From Pseudomonas sp. MM211 (GTDB lineage: Bacteria > Pseudomonadota > Gammaproteobacteria > Pseudomonadales > Pseudomonadaceae): DNA of 64,000 bases. Location of the stretch: the NCBI RefSeq assembly GCF_020386635.1, contig NZ_CP081942.1:4340001-4404000 (forward strand), written 5' to 3'. Below, in pieces: positions 20,339 through 27,988 of the stretch (position 1 is the first letter of the stretch; each line of letters opens with the position of its first letter). The notes under the pieces were generated by a model that worked only from the letters and a program-made list of their open reading frames with translations, was not told where the DNA came from and made no database searches. Made by a program: the position numbers and the translations under genes.

Positions 20339-21014
20339 CCTGCTGCCGCAATTGCTGTCCGCGCTGATTCTGGGGCTGCTCGGCGGCGGTCATTGCCTGG
20401 GCATGTGCGGCGGGCTGATGGGCGCCCTGACCCTGGCCATTCCTCCTGAGCAGCGTGATCAGCGCTTGCGCCTGCTACTGGCCTATAACGCCGGTCGCAT
20501 TCTCAGCTATGCCGCCGCAGGACTATTGCTCGGCCTGGCGGGTTGGGCACTGGCCAGCGGCCCGCTGGCGGTCGTACTGCGAAGCATCGCCGGCGTGCTG
20601 TTGATCGTCATGGGTCTCTATCTGGCGGGCTGGTGGAGCGGCCTGACGCGCATCGAAGCACTGGGCCGCGGCCTGTGGCGACATCTGCAGCCGCTTGCCC
20701 GCCGGCTCATGCCGATCACCAGCCCATCTCGTGCACTGCTCCTCGGCGGCCTGTGGGGCTGGCTGCCCTGCGGGCTGGTCTACAGCACCCTGCTGTGGGC
20801 GGCCAGCCAGGGCAACGCCCTGCACAGCGCTGCCTTGATGCTGGCATTCGGCGTCGGCACCCTGCCGGTGCTGCTGGCCACCGGCCTGGCGGCCGAGCGC
20901 ATGGGCCGCCTGCTGCGCCAGCGTGGCGTGCGCGTGGCGGGTGGCCTGCTGGTGATCCTGTTCGGCCTGTGGACACTACCCGGCCCGCACCAGCATTGGC
21001 TGATGGGGCACTAA
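20331..21014 (+). CDS. DsbD_2/TauE-SafE-like membrane protein next to ccoS
   Basis: A 227-residue protein with about six membrane helices. The N-terminal GGGHCLGMCGGLMGAL motif holds a CxxxC-like pair (HCLGMC) typical of the cytochrome c biogenesis transmembrane (DsbD_2) family, often annotated as a sulfite exporter. A second conserved segment reads GGLWGWLPCGLVYS. It overlaps ccoS by 8 bases and is regularly found with cco assembly genes in pseudomonads, so a role in copper or thiol handling for cbb3 is plausible but unproven. Confidence 0.8.
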   Translation: MTDLLPQLLSALILGLLGGGHCLGMCGGLMGALTLAIPPEQRDQRLRLLLAYNAGRILSYAAAGLLLGLAGWALASGPLAVVLRSIAGVLLIVMGLYLAGWWSGLTRIEALGRGLWRHLQPLARRLMPITSPSRALLLGGLWGWLPCGLVYSTLLWAASQGNALHSAALMLAFGVGTLPVLLATGLAAERMGRLLRQRGVRVAGGLLVILFGLWTLPGPHQHWLMGH

Positions 21015-21025
21015 GGCAACAGCCA

Positions 21026-21097
21026 GTAGCCTGGGTTGAGCGCAGCGATACCCAGGGCACCGTTCTCCCGGGCTCAGCTGAGCTCAACCCAGGCTAC
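21026..21097. repeat. Dispersed inverted repeat, GTAGCCTGGGTTGAGC family (copy A)
   Basis: A perfect 16-base inverted repeat, 21026-21041 and 21082-21097, closes a 40-base loop. The same family recurs at 31315-31393 and in degenerate form at 43421-43460. It is different from the REP families in this window. It lies just after the cco assembly operon and before hemN. Confidence 0.75.
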
Positions 21098-21159
21098 TTG
21101 AAGCCATCTCGTTGCCTGGCCAAGAGACAGGCGCAACGGTAGCGCTCTGCCGCGCCCCC

Positions 21160-21173
21160 ATGACTCAGATCAA
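21160..21173. promoter_or_regulatory. Candidate Anr/FNR box upstream of hemN
   Basis: ATGAC-TCAG-ATCAA matches the FNR consensus TTGAT-N4-ATCAA at 8 of 10 defined positions. It is 60 bases before the hemN start, a position suited to class II activation. Anr control of hemN is established in P. aeruginosa, and anr is encoded two genes away here. Confidence 0.6.
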
Positions 21174-21233
21174 AAAGCCCCGCCCAGGCGCGCCCTAGAC
21201 TGCCGAGCACTCAACGCTGAAGCGGAACTCGCC

Positions 21234-22616
21234 ATGCTCGACGCCATCCAGTGGGATTCCGACCTGATCCGCCGATACGATCAAGCCGGCCCGCGCTACA
21301 CCTCGTACCCGACCGCCGTGCAATTTCATGACGGCATGGGCTCATTCGATCTGCTCCACGCCCTGCGCGAAAGCCGTCGAGCCCTGCGCCCGCTGTCGCT
21401 GTATCTGCACCTGCCGTTCTGCGCCAACATCTGCTACTACTGCGCCTGCAACAAGGTCATCACCAAGGATCGCGGCCGCACCCAGCCTTATCTGCAGGCG
21501 CTGGAACTGGAGATGACACTGATCGGCCGCCATCTCGACAAGCGCCAGCACATCGAACAACTGCACCTCGGCGGCGGCACCCCGACCTTCCTCAGCCATG
21601 CCGAACTGCGCCGGCTGATGACGCAATTGCGCGAGCACTTCACCCTGCTTGACGACGACTCCGGCGATTACAGCATCGAGATCGATCCTCGCGAAGCGGA
21701 CTGGTCGACCATGGGCCTGTTGCGCGAACTGGGCTTCAATCGCGTCAGCCTCGGCGTGCAGGATCTCGACCCCAACGTGCAGCGCGCGATCAATCGTCTG
21801 CAGAGTCTGGAAGAAACCCGCGCCATCATCGAGGCCGCGCGCACCCTGCAGTTTCGCTCGGTGAACATCGACCTCATCTATGGCCTGCCGCAACAAACCC
21901 CGGAGAATTTCGCCCATACCGTGCAACAGGTGATCGCCCTGCAACCCGATCGCCTGTCGCTGTTCAACTACGCCCACCTGCCGGAACGCTTCATGCCGCA
22001 GCGGCGCATCGACAGCAACCAGTTGCCCAGTGCGGCGAACAAGCTGGCCATGCTGCAAGGCAGCATCGAACAACTGGCGAGTGCCGGTTATCGCTACATC
22101 GGCATGGATCACTTCGCCCTGCCCGACGACGAACTGGCCAGCGCTCAGGAAGACGGCAGCCTGCAACGTAATTTCCAGGGCTACACCACGCATGGTCATT
22201 GCGACCTGATCGGCCTCGGCGTCTCCTCGATAAGCCAGATCGGCGATTTGTACTGCCAGAACAGCGCCGACCTGGCGGTTTATCAACGCAGTTTGAATAA
22301 CCAGCAACTGGCGACCCAACGCGGCCTGCTATGCAATGACGACGACCGCTTGCGACGCGCCGTGATCCAGCAGTTGATCTGCCACTTCCAGCTGGACTTC
22401 ACGGAAATAGAACGGCGCTTCGCGGTGAACTTCCACAGCTACTTCGCCGACGCCTGGCCGGCCTTGCAGCAGATGGGTCGCGACGGTTTGATCGAACTGA
22501 GAGCCGGCAGCATCGAAGTGCTGCCGGCAGGGCGGCTGATGGTGCGCTCGCTGTGCATGCTGTTCGACCGCTATCTAGGCGAGCAGAACCTGCAACGCTT
22601 CTCGCGGGTGATCTGA
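21234..22616 (+). CDS. hemN: Oxygen-independent coproporphyrinogen III oxidase
   Basis: A 460-residue radical SAM enzyme. The cluster-binding CxxxCxxC is at Cys63, Cys67 and Cys70 (CANICYYC), and RYTSYPTA near the N-terminus is a HemN hallmark. It converts coproporphyrinogen III to protoporphyrinogen IX without oxygen, supplying heme for the low-oxygen oxidases next door. A probable Anr box lies upstream. It is convergent with the next gene, 23 bases apart. Confidence 0.96.
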   Translation: MLDAIQWDSDLIRRYDQAGPRYTSYPTAVQFHDGMGSFDLLHALRESRRALRPLSLYLHLPFCANICYYCACNKVITKDRGRTQPYLQALELEMTLIGRHLDKRQHIEQLHLGGGTPTFLSHAELRRLMTQLREHFTLLDDDSGDYSIEIDPREADWSTMGLLRELGFNRVSLGVQDLDPNVQRAINRLQSLEETRAIIEAARTLQFRSVNIDLIYGLPQQTPENFAHTVQQVIALQPDRLSLFNYAHLPERFMPQRRIDSNQLPSAANKLAMLQGSIEQLASAGYRYIGMDHFALPDDELASAQEDGSLQRNFQGYTTHGHCDLIGLGVSSISQIGDLYCQNSADLAVYQRSLNNQQLATQRGLLCNDDDRLRRAVIQQLICHFQLDFTEIERRFAVNFHSYFADAWPALQQMGRDGLIELRAGSIEVLPAGRLMVRSLCMLFDRYLGEQNLQRFSRVI

Positions 22617-22639
22617 ACCGCGCCGCGCAGATGCCTGGC

Positions 22640-23125
22640 TCACCCGTTCAACAGCGAACCGACAGTGGCGCTCTGTTCGGTGGTGAGTTTCTGATCCCTC
22701 ATCACCCTGGCCAGCTCGGCAGTGGCGGTGGTTAGCGCACCACTGATCGAACCGACTTCGGTCTGCAGGGCCTGGGCACTCGCCTGCCTGGTTTCGTCGT
22801 CCATATCGCTCTGGGCCATGATCGCCTGCAACTCGGCCATCTTCTGGGCAAGCTGCGCCTTCAGCTCACGGATCATCTTGAGCAACTGCTTGACGTTGTC
22901 GGGCAGGCCGCTCTCGTCGATATCGCTGTTCTTGTCGCTGGACTTCGATTTCATCAAGCCTTCGGCCGACAGAGTGACCTTTACGCCCGGCTCAGCACTG
23001 GCTCCGGCAGTTGGCGCCGCAGTCGAAGCGTCCTCGGTCGTTTCGGCAGGCGCCGCTGTGGCAGTTGCAGCCGAACTGGTCGGCACGAAACTGCGCTCGA
23101 CCGAAACGGGATTATCCACACGCAT
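22640..23125 (-). CDS. Hypothetical protein with C-terminal coiled coil
   Basis: A 161-residue protein. Residues 15-50 are a low-complexity Ala/Thr/Pro/Glu stretch, and about 75-105 (KQLLKMIRELKAQLAQKMAEL) is strongly heptad-like. There is no signal peptide or membrane helix. The ATG at 23125 follows AGGAG at 7 bases; an upstream TTG is less likely. A gene of this kind sits between hemN and anr in other pseudomonads, but I do not know its function. It is divergent from anr. Confidence 0.65.
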   Translation of the reverse strand: MRVDNPVSVERSFVPTSSAATATAAPAETTEDASTAAPTAGASAEPGVKVTLSAEGLMKSKSSDKNSDIDESGLPDNVKQLLKMIRELKAQLAQKMAELQAIMAQSDMDDETRQASAQALQTEVGSISGALTTATAELARVMRDQKLTTEQSATVGSLLNG

Positions 23126-23269
23126 TGCAACGCTCCTGGCCGCCAACTCACTGATTCAGGGTTATCGGCATGGGGGAGCGACACTTGAGCGCGCCTCATT
23201 GTGTGGCCGCGCACCCCTGTGGTGCGGTACCCTTACGACTTCTGTGTCTATACCTCAGGGATAAGGGCG

Positions 23270-24004
23270 ATGTCCGAAAGCATCAAGCTGCGTACAACTC
23301 ATCAGGCACACTGCAAGGATTGCAGCCTATCCAGCCTCTGCCTGCCCCTCTCGCTGGATCTCGAGGACATGGATGCGCTCGACGACATCGTCAAGCGCGG
23401 CCGCCCCATGAAAAAAGGTGAATTCCTGTTCCGCCAGGGCGACACTTTCAATTCGGTTTTTGCGGTACGTTCTGGCGCACTGAAAACCTTCAGCATCAGC
23501 GATGCAGGCGAAGAGCAGATCACCGGCTTCCACCTGCCCAGCGAACTGGTCGGCCTGTCCGGCATGGATACCGAGGCATACCCGGTATCTGCCCAGGCAC
23601 TGGAAACCACCTCGGTCTGCGAGATTCCTTTCGAGCGCCTCGATGAACTGTCGGTGAGCCTGCCGCAGTTGCGCCGCCAACTGATGCGCATCATGAGCCG
23701 CGAGATTCGCGACGATCAGCAGATGATGCTGCTGCTCTCGAAGAAAACCGCCGACGAGCGCATCGCCACCTTCCTGGTCAACCTGTCCGCGCGCTTCCGG
23801 GCCCGCGGCTTCTCTGCCAACCAGTTCCGCCTGGCAATGTCGCGCAACGAAATCGGCAATCACCTGGGCCTGGCGGTGGAAACCGTGTCACGGGTGTTCA
23901 CCCGTTTCCAGCAGAGCAAACTGCTCGAGGCTGAAGGCAAGGAAGTGCATATTCTCGACCCAATCGAGCTGTGCGCCCTGGCGGGTGGTAACCTTAATGG
24001 CTGA
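23270..24004 (+). CDS. anr: Anaerobic/low-oxygen transcriptional regulator Anr (FNR family)
   Basis: A 244-residue CRP/FNR regulator. Four cysteines for an oxygen-labile 4Fe-4S cluster are present: Cys15, Cys18, Cys24 and Cys117. A cyclic-nucleotide-binding-like fold is followed by a C-terminal HTH with the FNR recognition pattern Glu204-xx-Ser207-Arg208 (VETVSR). It binds TTGAT-N4-ATCAA sites and should control the neighbouring cco and hemN genes. The ATG at 23270 follows AAGGGCG and gives the standard N-terminus MSESIKLR; an upstream in-frame start is rejected. Confidence 0.97.
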   Translation: MSESIKLRTTHQAHCKDCSLSSLCLPLSLDLEDMDALDDIVKRGRPMKKGEFLFRQGDTFNSVFAVRSGALKTFSISDAGEEQITGFHLPSELVGLSGMDTEAYPVSAQALETTSVCEIPFERLDELSVSLPQLRRQLMRIMSREIRDDQQMMLLLSKKTADERIATFLVNLSARFRARGFSANQFRLAMSRNEIGNHLGLAVETVSRVFTRFQQSKLLEAEGKEVHILDPIELCALAGGNLNG

Positions 24005-24043
24005 TAGGGCCGAAGGCCCAATTGACCGTTACAAGGATTACCG

Positions 24044-24592
24044 ATGATTTTCGACGAATTCAGTATCAAGACCCTCATCCGCCCGGTTAACGACTTTCCG
24101 AAACAGGGCGTGGTGTTTCGCGACATCACGCCGCTGTTCCAATCGCCGCGTGCCCTGCGCATGGTGATCGACAGCCTGATCCAGCGTTATGTCGAGGCTG
24201 ACTTCAGCCACGTTGGCGCCATGGATGCCCGCGGTTTTCTGATCGGTTCGATCATCGCCTATGAGCTGAACAAGCCGCTGGTGCTGTTCCGCAAGCAGGG
24301 CAAACTGCCGGCCGACGTTCTCAGCCAGGGCTACCAGACCGAGTACGGCGAGGCCTTTCTGGAAGTGCACGCCGACAGCCTGTGTGAAGGCGACAATATA
24401 TTGATCGTCGACGACCTGATCGCCACTGGCGGCACCCTGCTCGCCGCCGTGCAACTGGTAAAACGCATGGGTGCCAGCCTGCATGAAGCCGCTGCGATCA
24501 TCGACCTGCCGGAACTCGGCGGCTCGCGCAAACTGCAGGACATGGGCATCCCCACATTTACGCTGACAGCCTTCGCACTCGACGAGCGTTGA
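24044..24592 (+). CDS. apt: Adenine phosphoribosyltransferase
   Basis: A 182-residue type I phosphoribosyltransferase. The PRPP-binding motif [13 protein letters not shown] is intact and the N-terminal [15 protein letters not shown] is characteristic of Apt. It salvages adenine to AMP. It lies 39 bases after anr, with AAGGATTACCG before the ATG, and is followed by a strong bidirectional terminator. Confidence 0.97.
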   Translation: MIFDEFSIKTLIRPVNDFPKQGVVFRDITPLFQSPRALRMVIDSLIQRYVEADFSHVGAMDARGFLIGSIIAYELNKPLVLFRKQGKLPADVLSQGYQTEYGEAFLEVHADSLCEGDNILIVDDLIATGGTLLAAVQLVKRMGASLHEAAAIIDLPELGGSRKLQDMGIPTFTLTAFALDER

Positions 24593-24612
24593 TACCTGCG
24601 AGGTGATCGCCC

Positions 24613-24649
24613 AATAAAAAGCCCCGGCACTTGGCCGGGGCTTTTTATT
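24613..24649. terminator. Bidirectional intrinsic terminator between apt and sppA
   Basis: The GCCCCGGC / GCCGGGGC stem (24621-24628 with 24634-24641) is flanked by A-run and T-run (AATAAAAA...TTTTTATT). It can stop transcription from both convergent genes. Confidence 0.93.
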
Positions 24650-24662
24650 GCGTCTCAGGCAA

Positions 24663-25640
24663 TCAGCGCAGTGACGGGCCCTGGAAGCCCATCCACATCG
24701 CCAACTGTTCCGCCACGCTAGCACCCAGTTTCTTGGTGAAGCGATCCAGCGGGCTTTCCTGCACGGTGAAATCCACCAGTTCTTCCTGGCCAATCACGTC
24801 ACGCGCCACATAGCTGGTATTGCCCAGGGCGTCGATCAGACCCAGACCCAACGCTTGCTCGCCAGACCAGATAAGACCGGAAAACAGCTCGGGATGCTCG
24901 GCATCCTTGAGGCGGTCGCCGCGGCCCTTCTTCACGCTGTCGATGAACTGCTTGTGCGTGGTTTCCAGCACGGTCTTCCAGAAGGCAGCCTCTTCAGGCT
25001 TCTGTGGCTGGAACGGATCGAGAAACGCCTTGTGCTCACCCGAGGTATAAACACGGCGGTCAACGCCCAGCTTGTCCATCAGGCCGGTGAAGCCGAAGCT
25101 GGCGGCAGTGACACCGATGGAACCTACCAAGCTGGCCTTGTCTGCGTAGATCTGATCAGCGGCACTGGCGATGTAATACGCACCCGAAGCACCCAGATCG
25201 GAAATCACCGCGTACACCTTGGTGTCCGGGTTCTCGCCACGCAGGCGGCGGATTTCGTCATAGATGTAACCCGATTGCACCGGGCTGCCGCCGGGGCTGT
25301 TGATACGCAGGATCACACCTTTGGTGTTGGGATCTTTGAACGCCGCGCGCAGGCTGCCGACGATATTGTCGGCGCTGGCCGCTTCCTTGTCGGCGATCAT
25401 GCCGCGCACTTCGATCACGGCGGTATGCGGCGTGCTGCTGGCCCCCTTCTGCAGGTTGAGCAGCGGCGAGAACAGCGCCAGTGCGCCGAACAGGTAAATG
25501 AAGGTCAGCAGTTTGAAGAAAATCCCCCAGCGGCGTGACCGACGCTGCTCATGCACGCTGGCCAGCAGCGTCTTCTCGAGGAGCTTCCAGCTCTTTGGGT
25601 CGCTCTCGGAGACCACCGGCGTCTTTCTGTCACCCCACAT
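24663..25640 (-). CDS. sppA: Signal peptide peptidase SppA (S49 protease, short form)
   Basis: A 325-residue inner-membrane serine protease with one N-terminal helix (about residues 39-61). The catalytic dyad is Ser152 (LGASGAYY) and Lys204 (GEHKAFLDP). NSPGGSP at about 114-120 forms the oxyanion region. It degrades cleaved signal peptides. The ATG at 25640 is chosen because GAGGAG lies 7 bases upstream; a TTG two codons earlier is less likely. Its start overlaps the end of the HAD gene. Confidence 0.93.
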   Translation of the reverse strand: MWGDRKTPVVSESDPKSWKLLEKTLLASVHEQRRSRRWGIFFKLLTFIYLFGALALFSPLLNLQKGASSTPHTAVIEVRGMIADKEAASADNIVGSLRAAFKDPNTKGVILRINSPGGSPVQSGYIYDEIRRLRGENPDTKVYAVISDLGASGAYYIASAADQIYADKASLVGSIGVTAASFGFTGLMDKLGVDRRVYTSGEHKAFLDPFQPQKPEEAAFWKTVLETTHKQFIDSVKKGRGDRLKDAEHPELFSGLIWSGEQALGLGLIDALGNTSYVARDVIGQEELVDFTVQESPLDRFTKKLGASVAEQLAMWMGFQGPSLR

Positions 25641-26325
25641 GCTCAATCTCCTCGGTTAGGGGCTCGGCTACCGTCTGGTTCAGCCAGGCACTCAATTCCA
25701 TGAAATGGTTGATCGACAACTTCGGCCCATAGGCGCTCAACGCCGTCAGCGTCTGCGCTCCGTAACCGACCGCCACTGAATCCATTGCCGCGCGTTGCGC
25801 CATCAACAGATCGAACGAGGCATCACCGACCATCAGCGCCTGGCTGGCAGGAACCCCACAATGCTCGAGGATCTCGTGGAGCATTTTGGGATCGGGCTTG
25901 CTTGCCGTTTCATCGGCGCACCGCGTGATATCGAAATAGTCCTGCCAACCCAACGCATCGAGAATCCGTTGCAGGCCGCGGCGGCTCTTGCCGGTGGCAA
26001 CAGCCAACTGATAGCCCTGCTCAAGAAAGCTCGCCAGGCTCTGCTCGACGCCAGGGAAAAACGCCGATGGTATCCGATCTATGGCTAGGTAACAGTCGCT
26101 GTACGAAGCATGGAAGCGTTCGACGTGCTCGGCTGTGGTGAGTTCCGGATAAAGCGTCCTGATCGCCTCCGGCATCGCCAGACCAATAATGCCCTTGACC
26201 GCCTCGTCGCTGCGCCGCGGCATGCCGCGCTGGTCGGCAGCCTGGTGCATGGCCATGACAATGCGGCCAATGGAGTCGACCAGCGTGCCGTCCCAGTCGA
26301 AAATCAGCAGTTTGTAGTCACGCAC
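25630..26325 (-). CDS. HAD-superfamily hydrolase (phosphoglycolate phosphatase-like)
   Basis: A 231-residue HAD-IA phosphatase with DWDGT at residues 10-14 (nucleophile Asp10), VATGKS as motif II, Lys in SKPDP as motif III and GDASFD as motif IV. The substrate is unknown; the Gph-like cap is typical of phosphoglycolate or pyrophosphate phosphatases. The start is a GTG (26325) overlapping the rluC stop by 8 bases, with GGAG upstream. It belongs to the rluC-HAD-sppA operon. Confidence 0.88.
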   Translation of the reverse strand: MRDYKLLIFDWDGTLVDSIGRIVMAMHQAADQRGMPRRSDEAVKGIIGLAMPEAIRTLYPELTTAEHVERFHASYSDCYLAIDRIPSAFFPGVEQSLASFLEQGYQLAVATGKSRRGLQRILDALGWQDYFDITRCADETASKPDPKMLHEILEHCGVPASQALMVGDASFDLLMAQRAAMDSVAVGYGAQTLTALSAYGPKLSINHFMELSAWLNQTVAEPLTEEIEHVG

Positions 26326-27271
26326 TGAGTCGCTCCACGGTACGCGCCCAGATCTCGTCAACCGGCGCTTCGAGCTTCAGCACGCCCCCCTCGGGCAACG
26401 GAATGTTCAGCTCATAGGCATGCAGGAACAGGCGCTTGCCGCCCAACTCGCGGATCTCGCGGCTGAAGTCGTCATCACCGTATTTGCTGTCGCCGGCGAT
26501 GCAGTGCCCGCCGTACTGAGCATGCACGCGAATCTGATGAGTACGTCCCGTCACCGGCTTGGCTTCAACCAGGGTGGCGAACTCGCCGAAACGGCGCAGC
26601 ACACGGAAGATCGTCAGCGCTTCTTTGCCTTCCGGGTTGACCTCGACCATGCGCTCACCGGAACGCAGATTGCTCTTGAGCAGCGGCGCGTTGATCTGCT
26701 TTTTGGCAGTCGCCCAGTGGCCACGCACTAACGCCATGTAGCGTTTATCGACGCCGTCACCACGCAGTTGCTCGTGCAGGTGACGAAGCATGCTGCGCTT
26801 CTTGGCGATCATCAGCAGCCCGGAGGTATCGCGGTCGAGGCGGTGTACCAGCTCCAGATCCTTGGTATCCGGACGCAACTGGCGAAACGCCTCAATCACC
26901 CCGTAATTGAGGCCACTGCCACCGTGCACGGCGATGCCGGCCGGCTTGTTCAGCACGATCAGCGCCTTGTCTTCATAGACGATGGCCGCTTCCAGGCGCT
27001 GCAGCAGCCCCTGGGCCAGCGGCTCGGGCTCGTCGCGCTCGGCAAGGCGCAGCGGCGGAACACGCACGATGTCGCCAGGCTGCAGCTTGTATTCGGGTTT
27101 GATCCGCCCTTTGTTAACCCGCACCTCACCCTTGCGCAGGATGCGGTAGATCAAGGTCTTGGGCACGCCCTTGAGCTGAGTACGTAGGAAGTTGTCGATG
27201 CGCTGACCCGCGAGTTCAGGCGCGACCTCAATCAGCTGAACGCCGGAGGTTGGAGTAGTGGGTGTCGTCAT
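26318..27271 (-). CDS. rluC: 23S rRNA pseudouridine synthase RluC
   Basis: A 317-residue RluA-family enzyme with an N-terminal S4 RNA-binding domain (about 24-80) and the catalytic motif HRLDRDTSG with Asp146. RluC modifies U955, U2504 and U2580 of 23S rRNA (E. coli numbering). The ATG at 27271 ([12 protein letters not shown]) is taken as the start by family resemblance; an ATG four codons earlier is possible and no clear ribosome site separates them. It is divergent from rne, as in other pseudomonads. Confidence 0.94.
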   Translation of the reverse strand: MTTPTTPTSGVQLIEVAPELAGQRIDNFLRTQLKGVPKTLIYRILRKGEVRVNKGRIKPEYKLQPGDIVRVPPLRLAERDEPEPLAQGLLQRLEAAIVYEDKALIVLNKPAGIAVHGGSGLNYGVIEAFRQLRPDTKDLELVHRLDRDTSGLLMIAKKRSMLRHLHEQLRGDGVDKRYMALVRGHWATAKKQINAPLLKSNLRSGERMVEVNPEGKEALTIFRVLRRFGEFATLVEAKPVTGRTHQIRVHAQYGGHCIAGDSKYGDDDFSREIRELGGKRLFLHAYELNIPLPEGGVLKLEAPVDEIWARTVERLSA

Positions 27272-27298
27272 GGTCGCGATCATACAATTTTTATGCAT

Positions 27299-27327
27299 TT
27301 GAAGCACTTAATCATTGCTGCTATAGT
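27299..27327 (+). promoter_or_regulatory. Sigma-70 promoter of rne
   Basis: TTGAAG (27299-27304), a 17-base spacer, then TATAGT (27322-27327). It is the best promoter-like element in the rluC-rne spacer and points toward rne, predicting a transcript start near 27334 and a leader of about 650 nt. Confidence 0.7.
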
Positions 27328-27333
27328 CGCGAA

Positions 27334-27988
27334 TGCCGCCAAAAGCGGCCTGATTCGCGGAAGTTGCCAAATCGCCATCGTGAATCAAGCAACCCTTTCA
27401 GGACGTAAGGCCGTCCGACGGGATTCTCAGAGAGCAATAGGCCACCAAGGCTGCTCGAGAAACTCGGAAATAAGGCCTGACACACAGATGCGCAACCTGC
27501 CCATATGGACGGTTGCGATAATGCCAACCCGCTGCGGTTATTTCGCTAGCGGCACCCGATTTTCAGCGATACGTGTAGGGTGGAGATGCACAACGGTCGG
27601 CCTGCGTAGCAAACAGCTTTATCCAAGACGCTTTATCTCGTCCGCTACCGACCCTTGATTCCTCCTCCTGACTGAGAACGTGTTTACGGTCTCGCGAGCT
27701 AGAGCCATGCATGGCAAAAAAGGCTAGAAAGCGACGTTTACTGGTGTAAATGAACCTTCCAAGCCTGTTTTAACGCAGCATGGCCGATGCGCAGCAGATC
27801 GTTAGCAGGTTCTGAGTGCTTTCTGTCAAAACAGCAAGCAGGAGACGTCCGTCGCGGCCCAGTACAACTGGCTGCTGCCGCTCGACAATGAAACGATTTA
27901 CGCCCGTTTCTGACGCGCCTGACACCGACCCTGAGCGTCGTGTGTGCCTAATGCGGCTTCCAGCAGCACCGGAAACCATTGGTACCAC
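27334..27988 (+). promoter_or_regulatory. Long 5' leader of rne
   Basis: About 655 bases between the predicted promoter and the rne start hold no convincing gene; a 121-codon frame at 27293-27658 starts before the predicted transcript start and has no recognisable features. A small GGACG/CGTCC hairpin is at 27401-27416. Long leaders through which RNase E controls its own mRNA are established for enterobacterial rne; the same role here is inferred. Confidence 0.55.

Noticed and set aside
27293..27658. A 121-codon plus-strand frame in the rne leader
   Set aside because: It begins before the predicted transcript start, has mixed composition and shows no domain or ribosome site.
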